Assembly: GCA_041651335.1 (NCBI GenBank)
Contig: JBAZJL010000004.1
Coordinates: forward strand, 1-64,000
DNA: 64,000 bases
From: UBA6220 sp041651335
Lineage (GTDB): Bacteria; Patescibacteriota; Minisyncoccia; Minisyncoccales; Minisyncoccaceae
Direction of reading: 5' to 3'
Below the pieces are notes generated by a model. It searched no databases, had not been told where the DNA came from, and saw only the letters and a list, made by a program, of their open reading frames with translations. Of the stretch, positions 1 through 8,241 are shown piece by piece; position 1 is the stretch's first letter; the number at the start of each line of letters is the position of its first letter. Both the position numbers and the translations under genes were made by a program.

Positions 1-2
1 AA

Positions 3-890
3 CCAGGATTACCAGGTTATAGTAAAAGACAGCCCATTACTATCAATTCCGCTTCGGCTTTAACAGATTATCAAGTTAAGCTAACCATTACCTATGATTC
101 TGATATGCAACCTGATTTTGATGATCTTCGCTTCACTTCGGCTGACGGCACCACGGAACTTAGTTATTGGCTAGAATCAAAAACAGATTCCACTACTGCC
201 ATTGTCTGGGTGAAGGTTCCCAGCTTGGCTTCTGGCGACAACACCCTTTATATGTATTATGCCAATGCTTCTGCCACCACGGCTTCGAATGGGGATAATA
301 CGTTTGTGTTTTTTGATGATTTTCTTGGTAGTTCATTGGATACAAATAAGTGGAGTAATTCCCTTATTCCTTATAATGGTGGCATTGGGACAATTGGAGT
401 ATCAAATAGTCAATTAACGCTCACTCAAACTAGGGCGGCATCATCGGGAGTATCTATGCGATCTGTTTCAGAGCTTGCATCAGACACTTATACCATTCGA
501 TATAAATGTGACGCACGATTATCTAACGGTCCATATGCTCAAATGAGAGTAGTATTACATGATTCGACAACTGCCGATCCGGGGGGCTGGGGGTCATTTT
601 TTTCGCAAGACGGCAACGCAGTGGTGTTTAATTCACTATTTACAGCTGAAACATATATTACATCCACCCCTGCAATATGGGAGCAGCAGGGACGAGTAAC
701 AAATCCTATTTTAAAAAAGGATGGCGTTATAAAATTAACTTATTTAGGAACACCATCGGCACCAGCAGGAAAATATATTCGAATATGGGCGTATTATACT
801 AATACAGCCGAAAAAATTGATTGGATTCTTGTTCGCCAATATGTTGCCACAGAACCAATCTCATCTTTTGGCGCCGAACAATCTATTTAA
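3..890 (+). CDS. DUF2341-domain surface protein, C-terminal part
   Basis: The reading frame is open from the window edge (first full codon at base 3), so the true start lies upstream; the first ATG, at 105, falls inside the domain. The first ~95 visible residues match the DUF2341 pattern (ITINSASALTDYQVKLTI, then DDLRFTSADGTTELSYWLE and LYMYYANASA). A concanavalin/LamG-like beta domain follows (FFDDFLGSSLDTNKW) and ends in the usual DUF2341-protein tail (DWILVRQYVATEPISSFG). Such proteins are large secreted or cell-surface proteins of CPR bacteria and archaea, and the ligand is unknown. No C-terminal anchor is visible. Confident on family, not on function. Confidence 0.8.
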   Translation, partial: PGLPGYSKRQPITINSASALTDYQVKLTITYDSDMQPDFDDLRFTSADGTTELSYWLESKTDSTTAIVWVKVPSLASGDNTLYMYYANASATTASNGDNTFVFFDDFLGSSLDTNKWSNSLIPYNGGIGTIGVSNSQLTLTQTRAASSGVSMRSVSELASDTYTIRYKCDARLSNGPYAQMRVVLHDSTTADPGGWGSFFSQDGNAVVFNSLFTAETYITSTPAIWEQQGRVTNPILKKDGVIKLTYLGTPSAPAGKYIRIWAYYTNTAEKIDWILVRQYVATEPISSFGAEQSI

Positions 891-1068
891 TTTTAATTAA
901 CGTATTTAGAAGAATGTTCGGGTGCTAAGCTTCCAAACATTTGGATATTTTTGATAATTTGATTTGTATTTTTTAAAAATAATGGTAAAATAAATTAAAT
1001 AAAATAATTAAAAATAAATAATTAGTTCGTTTAAAAACCTAAAAAGTTTTTAACAGCTTTTTTAAAAT

Positions 1069-1512
1069 ATGGTTAACAATAATATAAAAAAAATGCATCG
1101 GTCCTCAACCGATAAAATAATTTTTGGAGTTTGTGGCGGGATTGCCGAATATCTTGAAGTCGATTCATTGGCAATTAGAATTATTTTTCTTTTTTTAGCT
1201 TTTGTCGGGGGATCGGGAATTTTTGTTTATTTAATTTTAGCTCTTTTGATGCCCAAGGAGTTAAATGAGAAAAAAGATATTAGCGAAAGCTCAAAAGAAA
1301 TGAACGAGGATCTCATGCAAAGCGCTAAAGAAAAAAGATTCATTATGTGTTTTCGCAATTTTGCTGGAATAATTATTGTTTTGATGGGTTTAAGCTTTTT
1401 ATTCAAAGAAATTTTTGAAGTTGCGCTTTTTGGTTGGTTGCAATGGAAAACCATTATGGCCTTAGTAATAATTTTGTTCGGTATTAGTATAATAAAAAAT
1501 CAAAGCAAATAA
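1069..1512 (+). CDS. PspC-domain membrane protein
   Basis: This 147-residue protein starts with a PspC domain (residues ~8-65: KIIFGVCGGIAEYLEVDS, then a hydrophobic helix ending in LLMPKE). A charged linker and two more hydrophobic segments follow at about 90-110 and 122-142, similar to LiaF-type membrane domains. PspC domains occur in envelope-stress proteins that act at the inner membrane. The next gene starts 4 nt after the stop and also carries LiaF-like membrane segments, so the two probably form an envelope-stress pair. No PspA/LiaR partner is visible. Confidence 0.85.
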   Translation: MVNNNIKKMHRSSTDKIIFGVCGGIAEYLEVDSLAIRIIFLFLAFVGGSGIFVYLILALLMPKELNEKKDISESSKEMNEDLMQSAKEKRFIMCFRNFAGIIIVLMGLSFLFKEIFEVALFGWLQWKTIMALVIILFGISIIKNQSK

Positions 1513-1516
1513 AAAT

Positions 1517-2329
1517 ATGACCCAAGAAAAAACAAAAAGAAAAAAAAGGGAAAAAACTAAACCAGCCTCTTATCCAGAGTATGAGCAATTTTGTAAAAAT
1601 CCGGAAATTAATTTTGGCGCTTTTTTCCTCGGAATTATTATTGTTGCCCTGGGCATTTTTATTTTAGGAGAGAGTTTGGGGTTGTTAAAGATGGATTTAA
1701 ATTTTTGGAGACTATGGCCTTTAATTTTAATATTTTTTGGATTAACTATTCTTGACAGAAAAAGCATTGTTAACACAATTGTTGGAATTTTAGCTATTTT
1801 AGGCACTATTTTTATTGTTTCTTTGTCTTTTTCTAATCCCATGGCTTATTTAAGTCTTCTTGCTTCTAAATCAAATTTTGTTTCTCAACCAAAAATTCAA
1901 GAAACAATTTCTAGCCAGTTTTTTAGAAATCAAAATTTTCAACTTTTTTATTACAATAAAGAGCAAGACGTTGATACCACTTGCGGTGCTGATTTTGTTT
2001 TGCCAATTGAAGCAAGTTTTAATATTAGCAATGAATGGACTCAAAAAGAAATTGTTAAAACCGTGATTAGCCGATTAATTTCTGGAAATTTAACTGAAAA
2101 CGCAAAATCACAAGGTTATGAAACTTATTTTGATAGTCCTGATTTTAAATTATTAAAAGTGGAAATAAACAACGGGGTGATGATTTTAACCTTTAACGAG
2201 GTTCCCGAGTTTACAACCGGCGGAGCCTGCCGAATAAGGATTTTAAGAAATCAAATCATCAAAACAGCCGAGCAATTTTCTGGCATTGAAGAGGTTGTTT
2301 TAATGCCAGAAACAATTTTTCAGCCTTAA
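1517..2329 (+). CDS. LiaF-like (DUF5668-type) membrane protein
   Basis: The 270-residue product has a very basic N-terminus (about 20 residues rich in Lys/Arg), then a cluster of hydrophobic helices at ~33-115 of the LiaF/DUF5668 type (GAFFLGIIIVALGIFILGES, then LWPLILIFFGLTILDRKS). About 150 soluble residues follow, with no recognised domain. It lies 4 nt downstream of the PspC-domain gene and ends at a strong intrinsic terminator, so the two form one transcription unit. By analogy with LiaF it may sense or damp envelope stress; this is inferred from architecture only. Confidence 0.7.
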   Translation: MTQEKTKRKKREKTKPASYPEYEQFCKNPEINFGAFFLGIIIVALGIFILGESLGLLKMDLNFWRLWPLILIFFGLTILDRKSIVNTIVGILAILGTIFIVSLSFSNPMAYLSLLASKSNFVSQPKIQETISSQFFRNQNFQLFYYNKEQDVDTTCGADFVLPIEASFNISNEWTQKEIVKTVISRLISGNLTENAKSQGYETYFDSPDFKLLKVEINNGVMILTFNEVPEFTTGGACRIRILRNQIIKTAEQFSGIEEVVLMPETIFQP

Positions 2330-2337
2330 TTTTCTTT

Positions 2338-2368
2338 AAAAAACGCCTGGATTATCTGGGCGTTTTTT
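2338..2368 (+). terminator. Intrinsic terminator after the PspC/LiaF-like pair
   Basis: A 10-bp stem, AAAAAACGCC (2338-2347) with GGCGTTTTTT (2359-2368), encloses an 11-nt loop, and the 3' arm supplies the U-tract. It begins 8 nt after the stop codon of the LiaF-like gene. A TATAAT (2385-2390) lies downstream and probably belongs to the next gene. Confidence 0.9.
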
Positions 2369-2433
2369 GTTTTCATTTTTTTTGATATAATAAAGAAGCG
2401 GGTTCATTATTTATAAATTTTTAAAGAATTTAA

Positions 2434-3801
2434 ATGAAAATATCTTTTTTTGGAGCCAGCAAAGAAGTAACTGGATCCTGCTTCTTAATTGAAACTGAAA
2501 ATACAAAGTTTTTGGTTGATTGTGGAATGTTTCAGGGCGAAGGGGCTTATGAAAAAAATTGTCGGGATTTTTCTTTTAATCCAAAAGAAATAGATTTTTT
2601 GCTTTTAACCCATGCTCATATTGATCATTGTGGTCGTTTGCCTATTTTGGTAAAAAAGGGTTTTAAGGGAAAAATTTTTTGCACTAAGCCTACGGCAGAA
2701 TTAGCAGTTTTAATGATGCTTGATTCTGCAAAAATTTTTTTAAGCAATCAAGGCAAAAAAATGCAAGATCCTCTTTATTATGATTATGATATCGAAGATG
2801 TTAATAATTTATTTTCTTGTTTAGAATATGGTGAAGAAAAGATAATATCCCCCCGGATAAAAGTAATTGCGCGCGACGCCGGCCATATTTTAGGATCTTG
2901 TATTTATGAAGTTGAAATAAATGATAACAATCAATTAAAAAAAATTGTTTTTTCCGGAGATTTAGGAAATTCTCCTTCGGTAATTTTAAATGATACAAAT
3001 TATATTTCTGGAGCAGATGCGGTTTTAATAGAGTCGACTTATGGAAATGGTTTGCACGAGCCAAGAGCTGAGGGCCGAAAAAAATTAAAAGAAGTGATTC
3101 TTCAAACAATTGAGAAAAAAGCAAATTTAATAATTCCTATTTTTGCTTTGGAGCGAATTCAAGAAATTTTATACGATTTGAATGAAATGGCAGAGAATAA
3201 AGAAATTTCCTATGTGCCAATTTTTTTAGATAGTCCGCTGGCAATTAAAACCATTGAAATCTATCGCAAGTATATTTTTTCTTATTTCAATCAATCAACC
3301 ATTAATTTGATTAAATCAGGCGATGATATTTTTTCTTTTCAAGGATTAAAATTTACTCCAGAAATAAAACAATCTCTGGCCATAGAAAAGGTAAAACCCC
3401 CTAAAATTATTTTAGCCGGTGGGGGAATGTTAACAGGAGGAAGGGTAGTAGGATATCTTGATGACTATATTTCAAAAGCAAAAAATAATATTTTATTGGT
3501 TTCCTACCAAGCCGAAGGCACTTTGGGTCGAGAGCTTTTAGAGGGAGCAAAAAAGATAAGAATAGAAAAGAAAAATATTTTGGTTCGGGCACAGATTTTT
3601 AATATTCTTTCTTTTTCTTCTCATGGCGATTCAAAATTTTTATTAAATTGGATCGAACGAATAAGCAATCCAAAACCAAAACATATTTTTGTTGTTCACG
3701 GCGAAGAACAATCTTCTTCTGCCTTAGCGGAAAAAATAAAAGAAAAAAATGGGAACGTTAATTGTTTTGTTCCTGATTTTGGCCAAACTTACGAAATTTA
3801 G
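2434..3801 (+). CDS. Metallo-beta-lactamase/beta-CASP RNase-like protein
   Basis: This 455-residue protein carries the metal-binding motifs of the beta-CASP nuclease family: the HxHxDH motif (THAHIDHCGRLP, residues ~60-71), GHILGS with its metal-binding His (~150-155), the FSGDLG aspartate (~174-179), then the beta-CASP insertion (IIPIFALERIQEIL) and the final His motifs (SFSSHGD and VVHGE). It resembles bacterial and archaeal CPSF/YSH1-like exo- or endoribonucleases of full length. It is likely a cytoplasmic RNA-processing enzyme. It is monocistronic, and the downstream genes are convergent with a 1-nt gap. DNA substrates cannot be excluded from sequence. Confidence 0.9.
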   Translation: MKISFFGASKEVTGSCFLIETENTKFLVDCGMFQGEGAYEKNCRDFSFNPKEIDFLLLTHAHIDHCGRLPILVKKGFKGKIFCTKPTAELAVLMMLDSAKIFLSNQGKKMQDPLYYDYDIEDVNNLFSCLEYGEEKIISPRIKVIARDAGHILGSCIYEVEINDNNQLKKIVFSGDLGNSPSVILNDTNYISGADAVLIESTYGNGLHEPRAEGRKKLKEVILQTIEKKANLIIPIFALERIQEILYDLNEMAENKEISYVPIFLDSPLAIKTIEIYRKYIFSYFNQSTINLIKSGDDIFSFQGLKFTPEIKQSLAIEKVKPPKIILAGGGMLTGGRVVGYLDDYISKAKNNILLVSYQAEGTLGRELLEGAKKIRIEKKNILVRAQIFNILSFSSHGDSKFLLNWIERISNPKPKHIFVVHGEEQSSSALAEKIKEKNGNVNCFVPDFGQTYEI

Positions 3802-3802
3802 C

Positions 3803-4846
3803 TTATTTTAGATTTTTGGAAATAATCTTATTGATTATTTTTTGATTTTGCATTAAAGAATTTTGAGTTTTTTCAAAAGCATAAATTATGCCCGGCCTTG
3901 AAAGATAGGGCAAAAAATGAAGAAAGCAATGGATTAAAAAAACAACCCCGCTAATTAAAATAAAAAATGGATATTGTTTAAAAATTCCAGAAATAAAAAT
4001 ACTGACAAAAAAGAAAAGATGCAAGCAGGACAAAATAGAAAAAGAAACAATGTCAAATTTTTTAAAACAAAATCGGCGATATTTTAAAATGGAAAAGAAA
4101 ACAATATTCAATAATTGCACCAAAAGAAAGACAAAAAATATTATTTTCCAGAGTTGAACTTCGCTATTGAAAAGTATTTTAAAGTCGGGCTGATAATTAA
4201 AAGAAAGAAGGGTTGTCCAATTATTTACTTGATAGGGAAGAATGACAATCAAACTGAAAACAATTAAAGAAATTAATAATCCAACGTAAGCGATTAATGG
4301 CGTTAAAATAATAATGATTTTTGTAAAAATTCTTTTTGGATTTAAGGTGCGTAAAAATCTAACCAAATAAGAAAAAGATAAAACAACAAAAATCCAGCCG
4401 ACTAAATTTTCAAAAGGCACGCCATACCATTCTTGGCCTTGTGGAATAGCCCAATGCCAAAAGCCGATTCTAATCGCAACTATATCCATTGAAAGATCAA
4501 GCAGAAGCGCTGTTAAGGCATCTAAAAAGGGGCGAAGTTTCCACGGGATATCATATTGATCACTTAAAAGCATAGCGCAGTAAACAATTACCGCCCAGCC
4601 TAAACCGATTGTTAGGGGCACATTAAAGATTTTTATCAAAAACAAATCACTGTAATAATAAGTATGGGCCAAATAAGTATTTCCTATTTCTAAAATTAAT
4701 CCAAAAATAGCACAACTGATTATTTCCCAGACCCGAAGAGTGTTTTTTTGATAAAGTTCTCTGATTAAAATCAAAGCAAAAGAAGAAAAACCGATAAACT
4801 CGAAAATAAAAAAAAGAAGTGGCTGTTGAAAAAATAATAAATCCAT
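3803..4846 (-). CDS. Carotenoid-hydratase-like (CruF/DUF422) membrane protein
   Basis: This 347-residue integral membrane protein has about eight to nine hydrophobic segments. Residues ~95-160 fit the carotenoid biosynthesis (CruF / bisanhydrobacterioruberin hydratase, DUF422) family: RPFLDALTALLLDLSMDIVA, then GFWHW and WYGVPFENLVGW. The last ~150 residues add further transmembrane helices that the family core does not need. It starts 2 nt after the DUF2090 gene ends and should be co-transcribed with it. No phytoene synthase or desaturase is in the window, so a role on carotenoids is uncertain; it may act on another polyprenoid. Confidence 0.55.
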   Translation of the reverse strand: MDLLFFQQPLLFFIFEFIGFSSFALILIRELYQKNTLRVWEIISCAIFGLILEIGNTYLAHTYYYSDLFLIKIFNVPLTIGLGWAVIVYCAMLLSDQYDIPWKLRPFLDALTALLLDLSMDIVAIRIGFWHWAIPQGQEWYGVPFENLVGWIFVVLSFSYLVRFLRTLNPKRIFTKIIIILTPLIAYVGLLISLIVFSLIVILPYQVNNWTTLLSFNYQPDFKILFNSEVQLWKIIFFVFLLVQLLNIVFFSILKYRRFCFKKFDIVSFSILSCLHLFFFVSIFISGIFKQYPFFILISGVVFLIHCFLHFLPYLSRPGIIYAFEKTQNSLMQNQKIINKIISKNLK

Positions 4847-4848
4847 TT

Positions 4849-5721
4849 TTATTTTTTATTTTTTTTAGTTTGCCAAAAATTAGTAAAAAAAGAAAATTTC
4901 GTAGCAATCCACAAACAAGCTTCTTTTTCGCTTATTTCTCCGGCTAAATATTTTTTTAAAGCCTCCAGAAAGATTGTGCGGCCAATAGCAAAGCCGATAA
5001 TTTCTTTGAAGCTGGCGGCATCAGCTAGCCATTTTTTTACTTTTTTATCAGACTCTCCTCTTCCCAAAACTATTATTTTTGCTTGGCCAACAGCATTTAT
5101 GATTCCAGGCCAGCCTTTCTTTGCCATGCCTTCTAGTTTCCAAATGGCTGGAGAAGCAATAGCTCTAATCTCTTTGATTGCTTGTTCGGTTTTTTTAGGC
5201 CTTATTTTTTGATCGTATTTATTTTGGCCGTATTCTTTTAAATTTTCTTTAGTGGGCGGAACCAGCAATTCAATAAGCAATTTGTATTTGTTTTTTTGGC
5301 AAAAAGAAGATAATTCAGCCATTTTTTTAAGCTGTTTTTTGTTTTCCTTAAGATTGTCTGGATTATAGCGAATAAGAGCTTTGACAAAATCAGGAGATAT
5401 CTTTCTAATGTGTTTTTGGAAATCTTGGCCATATTCAAAATCAAAAGATTCTCCGCTTTTTTCAACTGGCAAGCAGATTCTTATTTTTTGTTTTTTTGCT
5501 TTGTCTAAAACAGATTGGCCCAATCTTTCATCAACAAGAATGGCAAAATCTTTTTTATTTTTAAAATCTTTAGAGGACATTAAGAAACCTTTGAAGATTA
5601 ATTCTTTTAATTCTTGCGCTAAAACTAAATCTTTTTTTTTGGGTTTTTGTGAAATATTTAAAATATTTTTTAAAAAAGAAGAGCGATGATCAAAGGGAAG
5701 GATATAAAGATTTTTATTCAT
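4849..5721 (-). CDS. DUF2090 TIM-barrel aldolase-like protein
   Basis: This 290-residue protein matches the DUF2090 domain, which in IolC-type proteins is fused behind the 5-dehydro-2-deoxygluconokinase and resembles 2-deoxy-5-keto-gluconate-6-phosphate aldolase. Visible signatures are LYILPFDHRSSF at the N-terminus, ILVDERLG (~61-68), LLIELLVPP, IWKLEG, IIVLGRGE and GFAIGRTIF near the end. No PfkB kinase is fused or adjacent, so it is a stand-alone barrel. It leads a two-gene reverse-strand unit with a good promoter at 5730-5758. The substrate is unknown; a sugar-phosphate aldolase or lyase is the best guess. Confidence 0.75.
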   Translation of the reverse strand: MNKNLYILPFDHRSSFLKNILNISQKPKKKDLVLAQELKELIFKGFLMSSKDFKNKKDFAILVDERLGQSVLDKAKKQKIRICLPVEKSGESFDFEYGQDFQKHIRKISPDFVKALIRYNPDNLKENKKQLKKMAELSSFCQKNKYKLLIELLVPPTKENLKEYGQNKYDQKIRPKKTEQAIKEIRAIASPAIWKLEGMAKKGWPGIINAVGQAKIIVLGRGESDKKVKKWLADAASFKEIIGFAIGRTIFLEALKKYLAGEISEKEACLWIATKFSFFTNFWQTKKNKK

Positions 5722-5729
5722 ATGTTTTT

Positions 5730-5758
5730 ATTATATTATTTAAATCGAGCAGAATCAA
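5730..5758 (-). promoter_or_regulatory. Promoter of the DUF2090 gene
   Basis: On the reverse strand, TTGATT (complement of 5753-5758) is followed after 17 nt by TATAAT (complement of 5730-5735), 8 nt before the ATG at 5721. The promoter stands back-to-back with the palindrome-containing promoter of the forward genes. Confidence 0.65.
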
Positions 5759-5761
5759 GGC

Positions 5762-5790
5762 TTGACAATATTGTTAGTTTAAACTAACAT
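5762..5790 (+). promoter_or_regulatory. Promoter with a perfect 18-bp palindromic operator
   Basis: TTGACA (5762-5767), a 17-nt spacer and TAACAT (5785-5790) form a promoter. The spacer and part of the -10 box hold a perfect palindrome, TGTTAGTTT/AAACTAACA (5772-5789). A dimeric repressor bound there would block RNA polymerase. The likely repressor is the XRE-family protein encoded by the second gene of the unit (6214-6405), giving negative autoregulation; that assignment is inferred from position. Confidence 0.75.
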
Positions 5791-5822
5791 TTAAATATAA
5801 ACAAAAAATAATTTTTAAAAAT

Positions 5823-6224
5823 ATGAACGTGAAAACATATCTTTTTTTAAGACTTTTGATAATTATATCTTTAGCCATGATTGTTTCTAATTCAATTATT
5901 CTGGGCAACTTTTTTTTGCCTGTTGTTGCCATGATTGCGGCAATGCTTTTTTTGTGGGCAAGCAAGAAAAAAGTAAAAGCAATTTTGCATGATGAATTTG
6001 ATTATAAAGTAGCTGGAGATTCTGCTCGCTATTCAATTTTTATTTATACGATTATTTCGGCTATTTTAGGAATATATTTTATGGCTAATCGTGGCCAAAA
6101 TCAAAATTATGAACTTTTAGGATCGATTTTCAGTTATTCGGCTTGTTTTCTCCTTATTTTACAATCTTTGATTTTTAAATATTTAAGAAGCAAGAATTAT
6201 AAAAATATTAAAAATGAAGACTAA
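5823..6224 (+). CDS. Small membrane protein paired with an XRE regulator (DUF2178-like)
   Basis: This 133-residue protein has four hydrophobic segments (about 8-28, 30-47, 70-86 and 98-116) arranged as two hairpins, with a short charged loop between the pairs. The size and its position directly before a 63-residue XRE regulator match the DUF2178-type membrane proteins found next to YozG-like regulators in bacteria and archaea. The two reading frames overlap by 11 nt, so they are translationally coupled. The function is unknown; the family assignment rests on topology and neighbourhood more than on specific residues. Confidence 0.6.
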   Translation: MNVKTYLFLRLLIIISLAMIVSNSIILGNFFLPVVAMIAAMLFLWASKKKVKAILHDEFDYKVAGDSARYSIFIYTIISAILGIYFMANRGQNQNYELLGSIFSYSACFLLILQSLIFKYLRSKNYKNIKNED

Positions 6225-6405
6225 AATAAAAGAATATCGTGCTCGTTATAATTTAACGCAAGAAAAATTAGCGGAAATCGTAAAAGTAAGAAGAGAAACA
6301 ATTTTATTTGTGGAACAAGGAAAATATGTTCCATCTCTTAAGTTGGCCTATGATATCGCCCGGGCCCTAAAAGCAAAAATAGAAGAAATATTTTTCTTCG
6401 AATAA
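6214..6405 (+). CDS. Minimal XRE/Cro-type transcriptional regulator
   Basis: The 63-residue product is little more than a helix-turn-helix domain: IKEYRARYNLTQEKLAEIV, then RRETILFVEQGKYVPSLKLA and ARALKAKIEEIF. It looks like the YozG/ImmR-like short XRE proteins that bind as dimers to palindromes. The ATG lies inside the upstream membrane-protein gene. A perfect palindrome in the promoter of the unit (5772-5789) is its probable operator. Confidence 0.9.
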   Translation: MKTKIKEYRARYNLTQEKLAEIVKVRRETILFVEQGKYVPSLKLAYDIARALKAKIEEIFFFE

Positions 6406-6423
6406 TAAAAAGAAATAAAACTT

Positions 6424-7602
6424 TTAAAATCGAGCAGTGTAAACTTTTAGCGGCGGGATGCCATTAAATTCAATAGAGCTATAGCTGGCCGTATAAGCTC
6501 CAGCGGTTAAAATATAGATTCGATCTCCCTCTTTGATATTTTTGTCAAAACGATAACGAAAATCTTCATACATAATATCCATACTGTCGCAAGTTGGTCC
6601 GGCCAAGATAACCTCTTTTAAATTTTCCGGAATTTTTTCATATTCTGTAAAAATCGGATATTTAATGGCTTCGTTGATGGTTTCAATCAAACCGCCAAAT
6701 TTTCCTACATCAAGATAAACCCAGCTATAATGATTTGAAGTTGATTTTTGGGAAATCATAATTATTTCCGAAACAATTGTTCCAGCGTCGCCAACAATGG
6801 ATCGCCCCGGCTCAATTAATATTTCCGGAAGATTATCCCCAAAATCTTCTTTTAAAAATCTTAGAATTTCTTTTGCGTAAATTTCGATATTATTCGTGGG
6901 CTGGAGATAATCAGAAGGAAGCCCGCCCCCAAGATTAATCATTTTTAAAGATATGTTTGCGTCTTCAAGCGAATCAAATAAATATTTGCATTGAGCAATG
7001 GCATTGTCCCACTGACCGATATCTCTTTGCTGGCTTCCAACATGAAAAGAAAGCCCATAAGGAATTAAATCCATTTTTCGGCACTTTAAAGCTAGGCGGA
7101 AAATCATATCAGGATGAGCACCGAACTTGCGAGAAAGAGGCCAGTCGGCTCCGCTTCCATCGGTTAAAAGCCGGAAAAAAACTTTTGATCCTGGAGCCTG
7201 CCGACAGATTTTATTTAAATCGCTTTCCGAATCAGTGGCAAAAAGACGAACCCCTTTTTTGTAAGCATAAGCAATATCTTCTTCTTTTTTAATAGTATTG
7301 CCAAAGCTTATTCTTTCTGGGGAAATATTTAATTCCAATAACTGATCAAGTTCGAAAATGGTGGCAAAATCAAAGCAAGATCCTTGGGCAGCCAAAGCTT
7401 TGATAACTTCTTTGTGGGGATTGGCTTTGACAGCATAGTAAATTTTTGCAAAGGGCATTTGCGTTTTCAGATCAGTATAATTTTTTTCTATTTTGTTTAG
7501 ATTAACTAAAAGAAACGGGGTTTTTTTATCTTGGGCAAAATTTTTAATGGCCGTAAACTCATTAGGCCGAAGATATTCGGAAACATCTTTTTGAATATCC
7601 AT
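6424..7602 (-). CDS. PLP-dependent ornithine/lysine-type decarboxylase
   Basis: This 392-residue protein belongs to the fold-III (alanine racemase-fold) PLP decarboxylases. The PLP lysine is K59 in YYAVKANPHKEV; SFHVGSQ, INLGGGLP and EPGRSIVGDAG bind PLP phosphate and ring; and GPTCDSMD near residue 335 holds the Cys-Asp pair that completes the neighbouring subunit's active site. The length is that of eukaryotic-type ornithine decarboxylase. It probably makes putrescine or cadaverine, but carboxynorspermidine decarboxylase cannot be excluded. No other polyamine gene is nearby, and it is convergent with the XRE gene. Confidence 0.85.
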   Translation of the reverse strand: MDIQKDVSEYLRPNEFTAIKNFAQDKKTPFLLVNLNKIEKNYTDLKTQMPFAKIYYAVKANPHKEVIKALAAQGSCFDFATIFELDQLLELNISPERISFGNTIKKEEDIAYAYKKGVRLFATDSESDLNKICRQAPGSKVFFRLLTDGSGADWPLSRKFGAHPDMIFRLALKCRKMDLIPYGLSFHVGSQQRDIGQWDNAIAQCKYLFDSLEDANISLKMINLGGGLPSDYLQPTNNIEIYAKEILRFLKEDFGDNLPEILIEPGRSIVGDAGTIVSEIIMISQKSTSNHYSWVYLDVGKFGGLIETINEAIKYPIFTEYEKIPENLKEVILAGPTCDSMDIMYEDFRYRFDKNIKEGDRIYILTAGAYTASYSSIEFNGIPPLKVYTARF

Positions 7603-7753
7603 AAATCTTATTTTTAAAAAAGAAATTAATTTATAATAATAGCAATTATATGCCGAATTTTTGGCAATGTAAAGCCTAATTGGCTTAACCCCCCCCTGTT
7701 AAAAAAAAAGAGAAAATGGTATGATTATAAAAAAATAATTAAATTTATTTATT

Positions 7754-8236
7754 ATGAATAAAAGAATAACAAATGCTTTTACTTTAATCGGATTCATTAT
7801 TTTTGTGCTTGGGGTTGGATTTTTAAGCTCTTTTTTTTCCGGCTCAGCAGTTAAAGAAATTTTTCTTTATTTAAATAAGCCGTTTTTTGCTCCGCCAGCT
7901 TGGGTTTTTGCTCCGGCCTGGACTATTCTTTATATTTTAATTGGCATTTCTGCTTTTTTAATTTGGCAAAAAAAAGATGAAAAAAATATCAAGCCAGCAA
8001 TTGCTATATTTTTTATTCAGCTTTTTTTAAATTATATTTGGTCTATTATTTTTTTCGGAAATCTTAATTATTTTTTAGCTTTTATTGATATCAGCCTTTT
8101 ATGGATCTCAATTGTAATAATGATGACTGTTTTTTTAAAAATATCAAAACCAGCGGGGCTTATTTTAATTCCTTATTTGCTTTGGGTAAGCTTTGCTTCG
8201 ATTCTTAATTATTATGTTTGGATTTTAAATCCTTAA
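7754..8236 (+). CDS. tspO: TspO/MBR family membrane protein
   Basis: This 160-residue, five-helix membrane protein has the TspO signature: NKPFFAPPAWVFAPAWTILY (residues ~36-55), then a helix with LFLNYIWSIIFFGN. TspO/MBR proteins bind tetrapyrroles and cholesterol-like ligands; the ligand here is unknown. The tryptophan-rich loop and the WxxW-like arrangement are intact. The NuoF-like hydrogenase gene starts 5 nt after the stop, so TspO may be expressed with the hydrogenase operon, which is an unusual neighbour. Confidence 0.9.
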   Translation: MNKRITNAFTLIGFIIFVLGVGFLSSFFSGSAVKEIFLYLNKPFFAPPAWVFAPAWTILYILIGISAFLIWQKKDEKNIKPAIAIFFIQLFLNYIWSIIFFGNLNYFLAFIDISLLWISIVIMMTVFLKISKPAGLILIPYLLWVSFASILNYYVWILNP

Positions 8237-8241
8237 AATAT

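Noticed and set aside
913..941. Terminator after the DUF2341 protein
   Set aside because: An imperfect stem (AATGTT/AACATT plus GG/CC) exists, but with a mismatch, a long loop and no T-run it is too weak to call.
8218..8241. TTG start for the NuoF-like gene
   Set aside because: It would overlap the end of tspO and adds eight residues outside the conserved N-terminus; the ATG at 8242 fits better.
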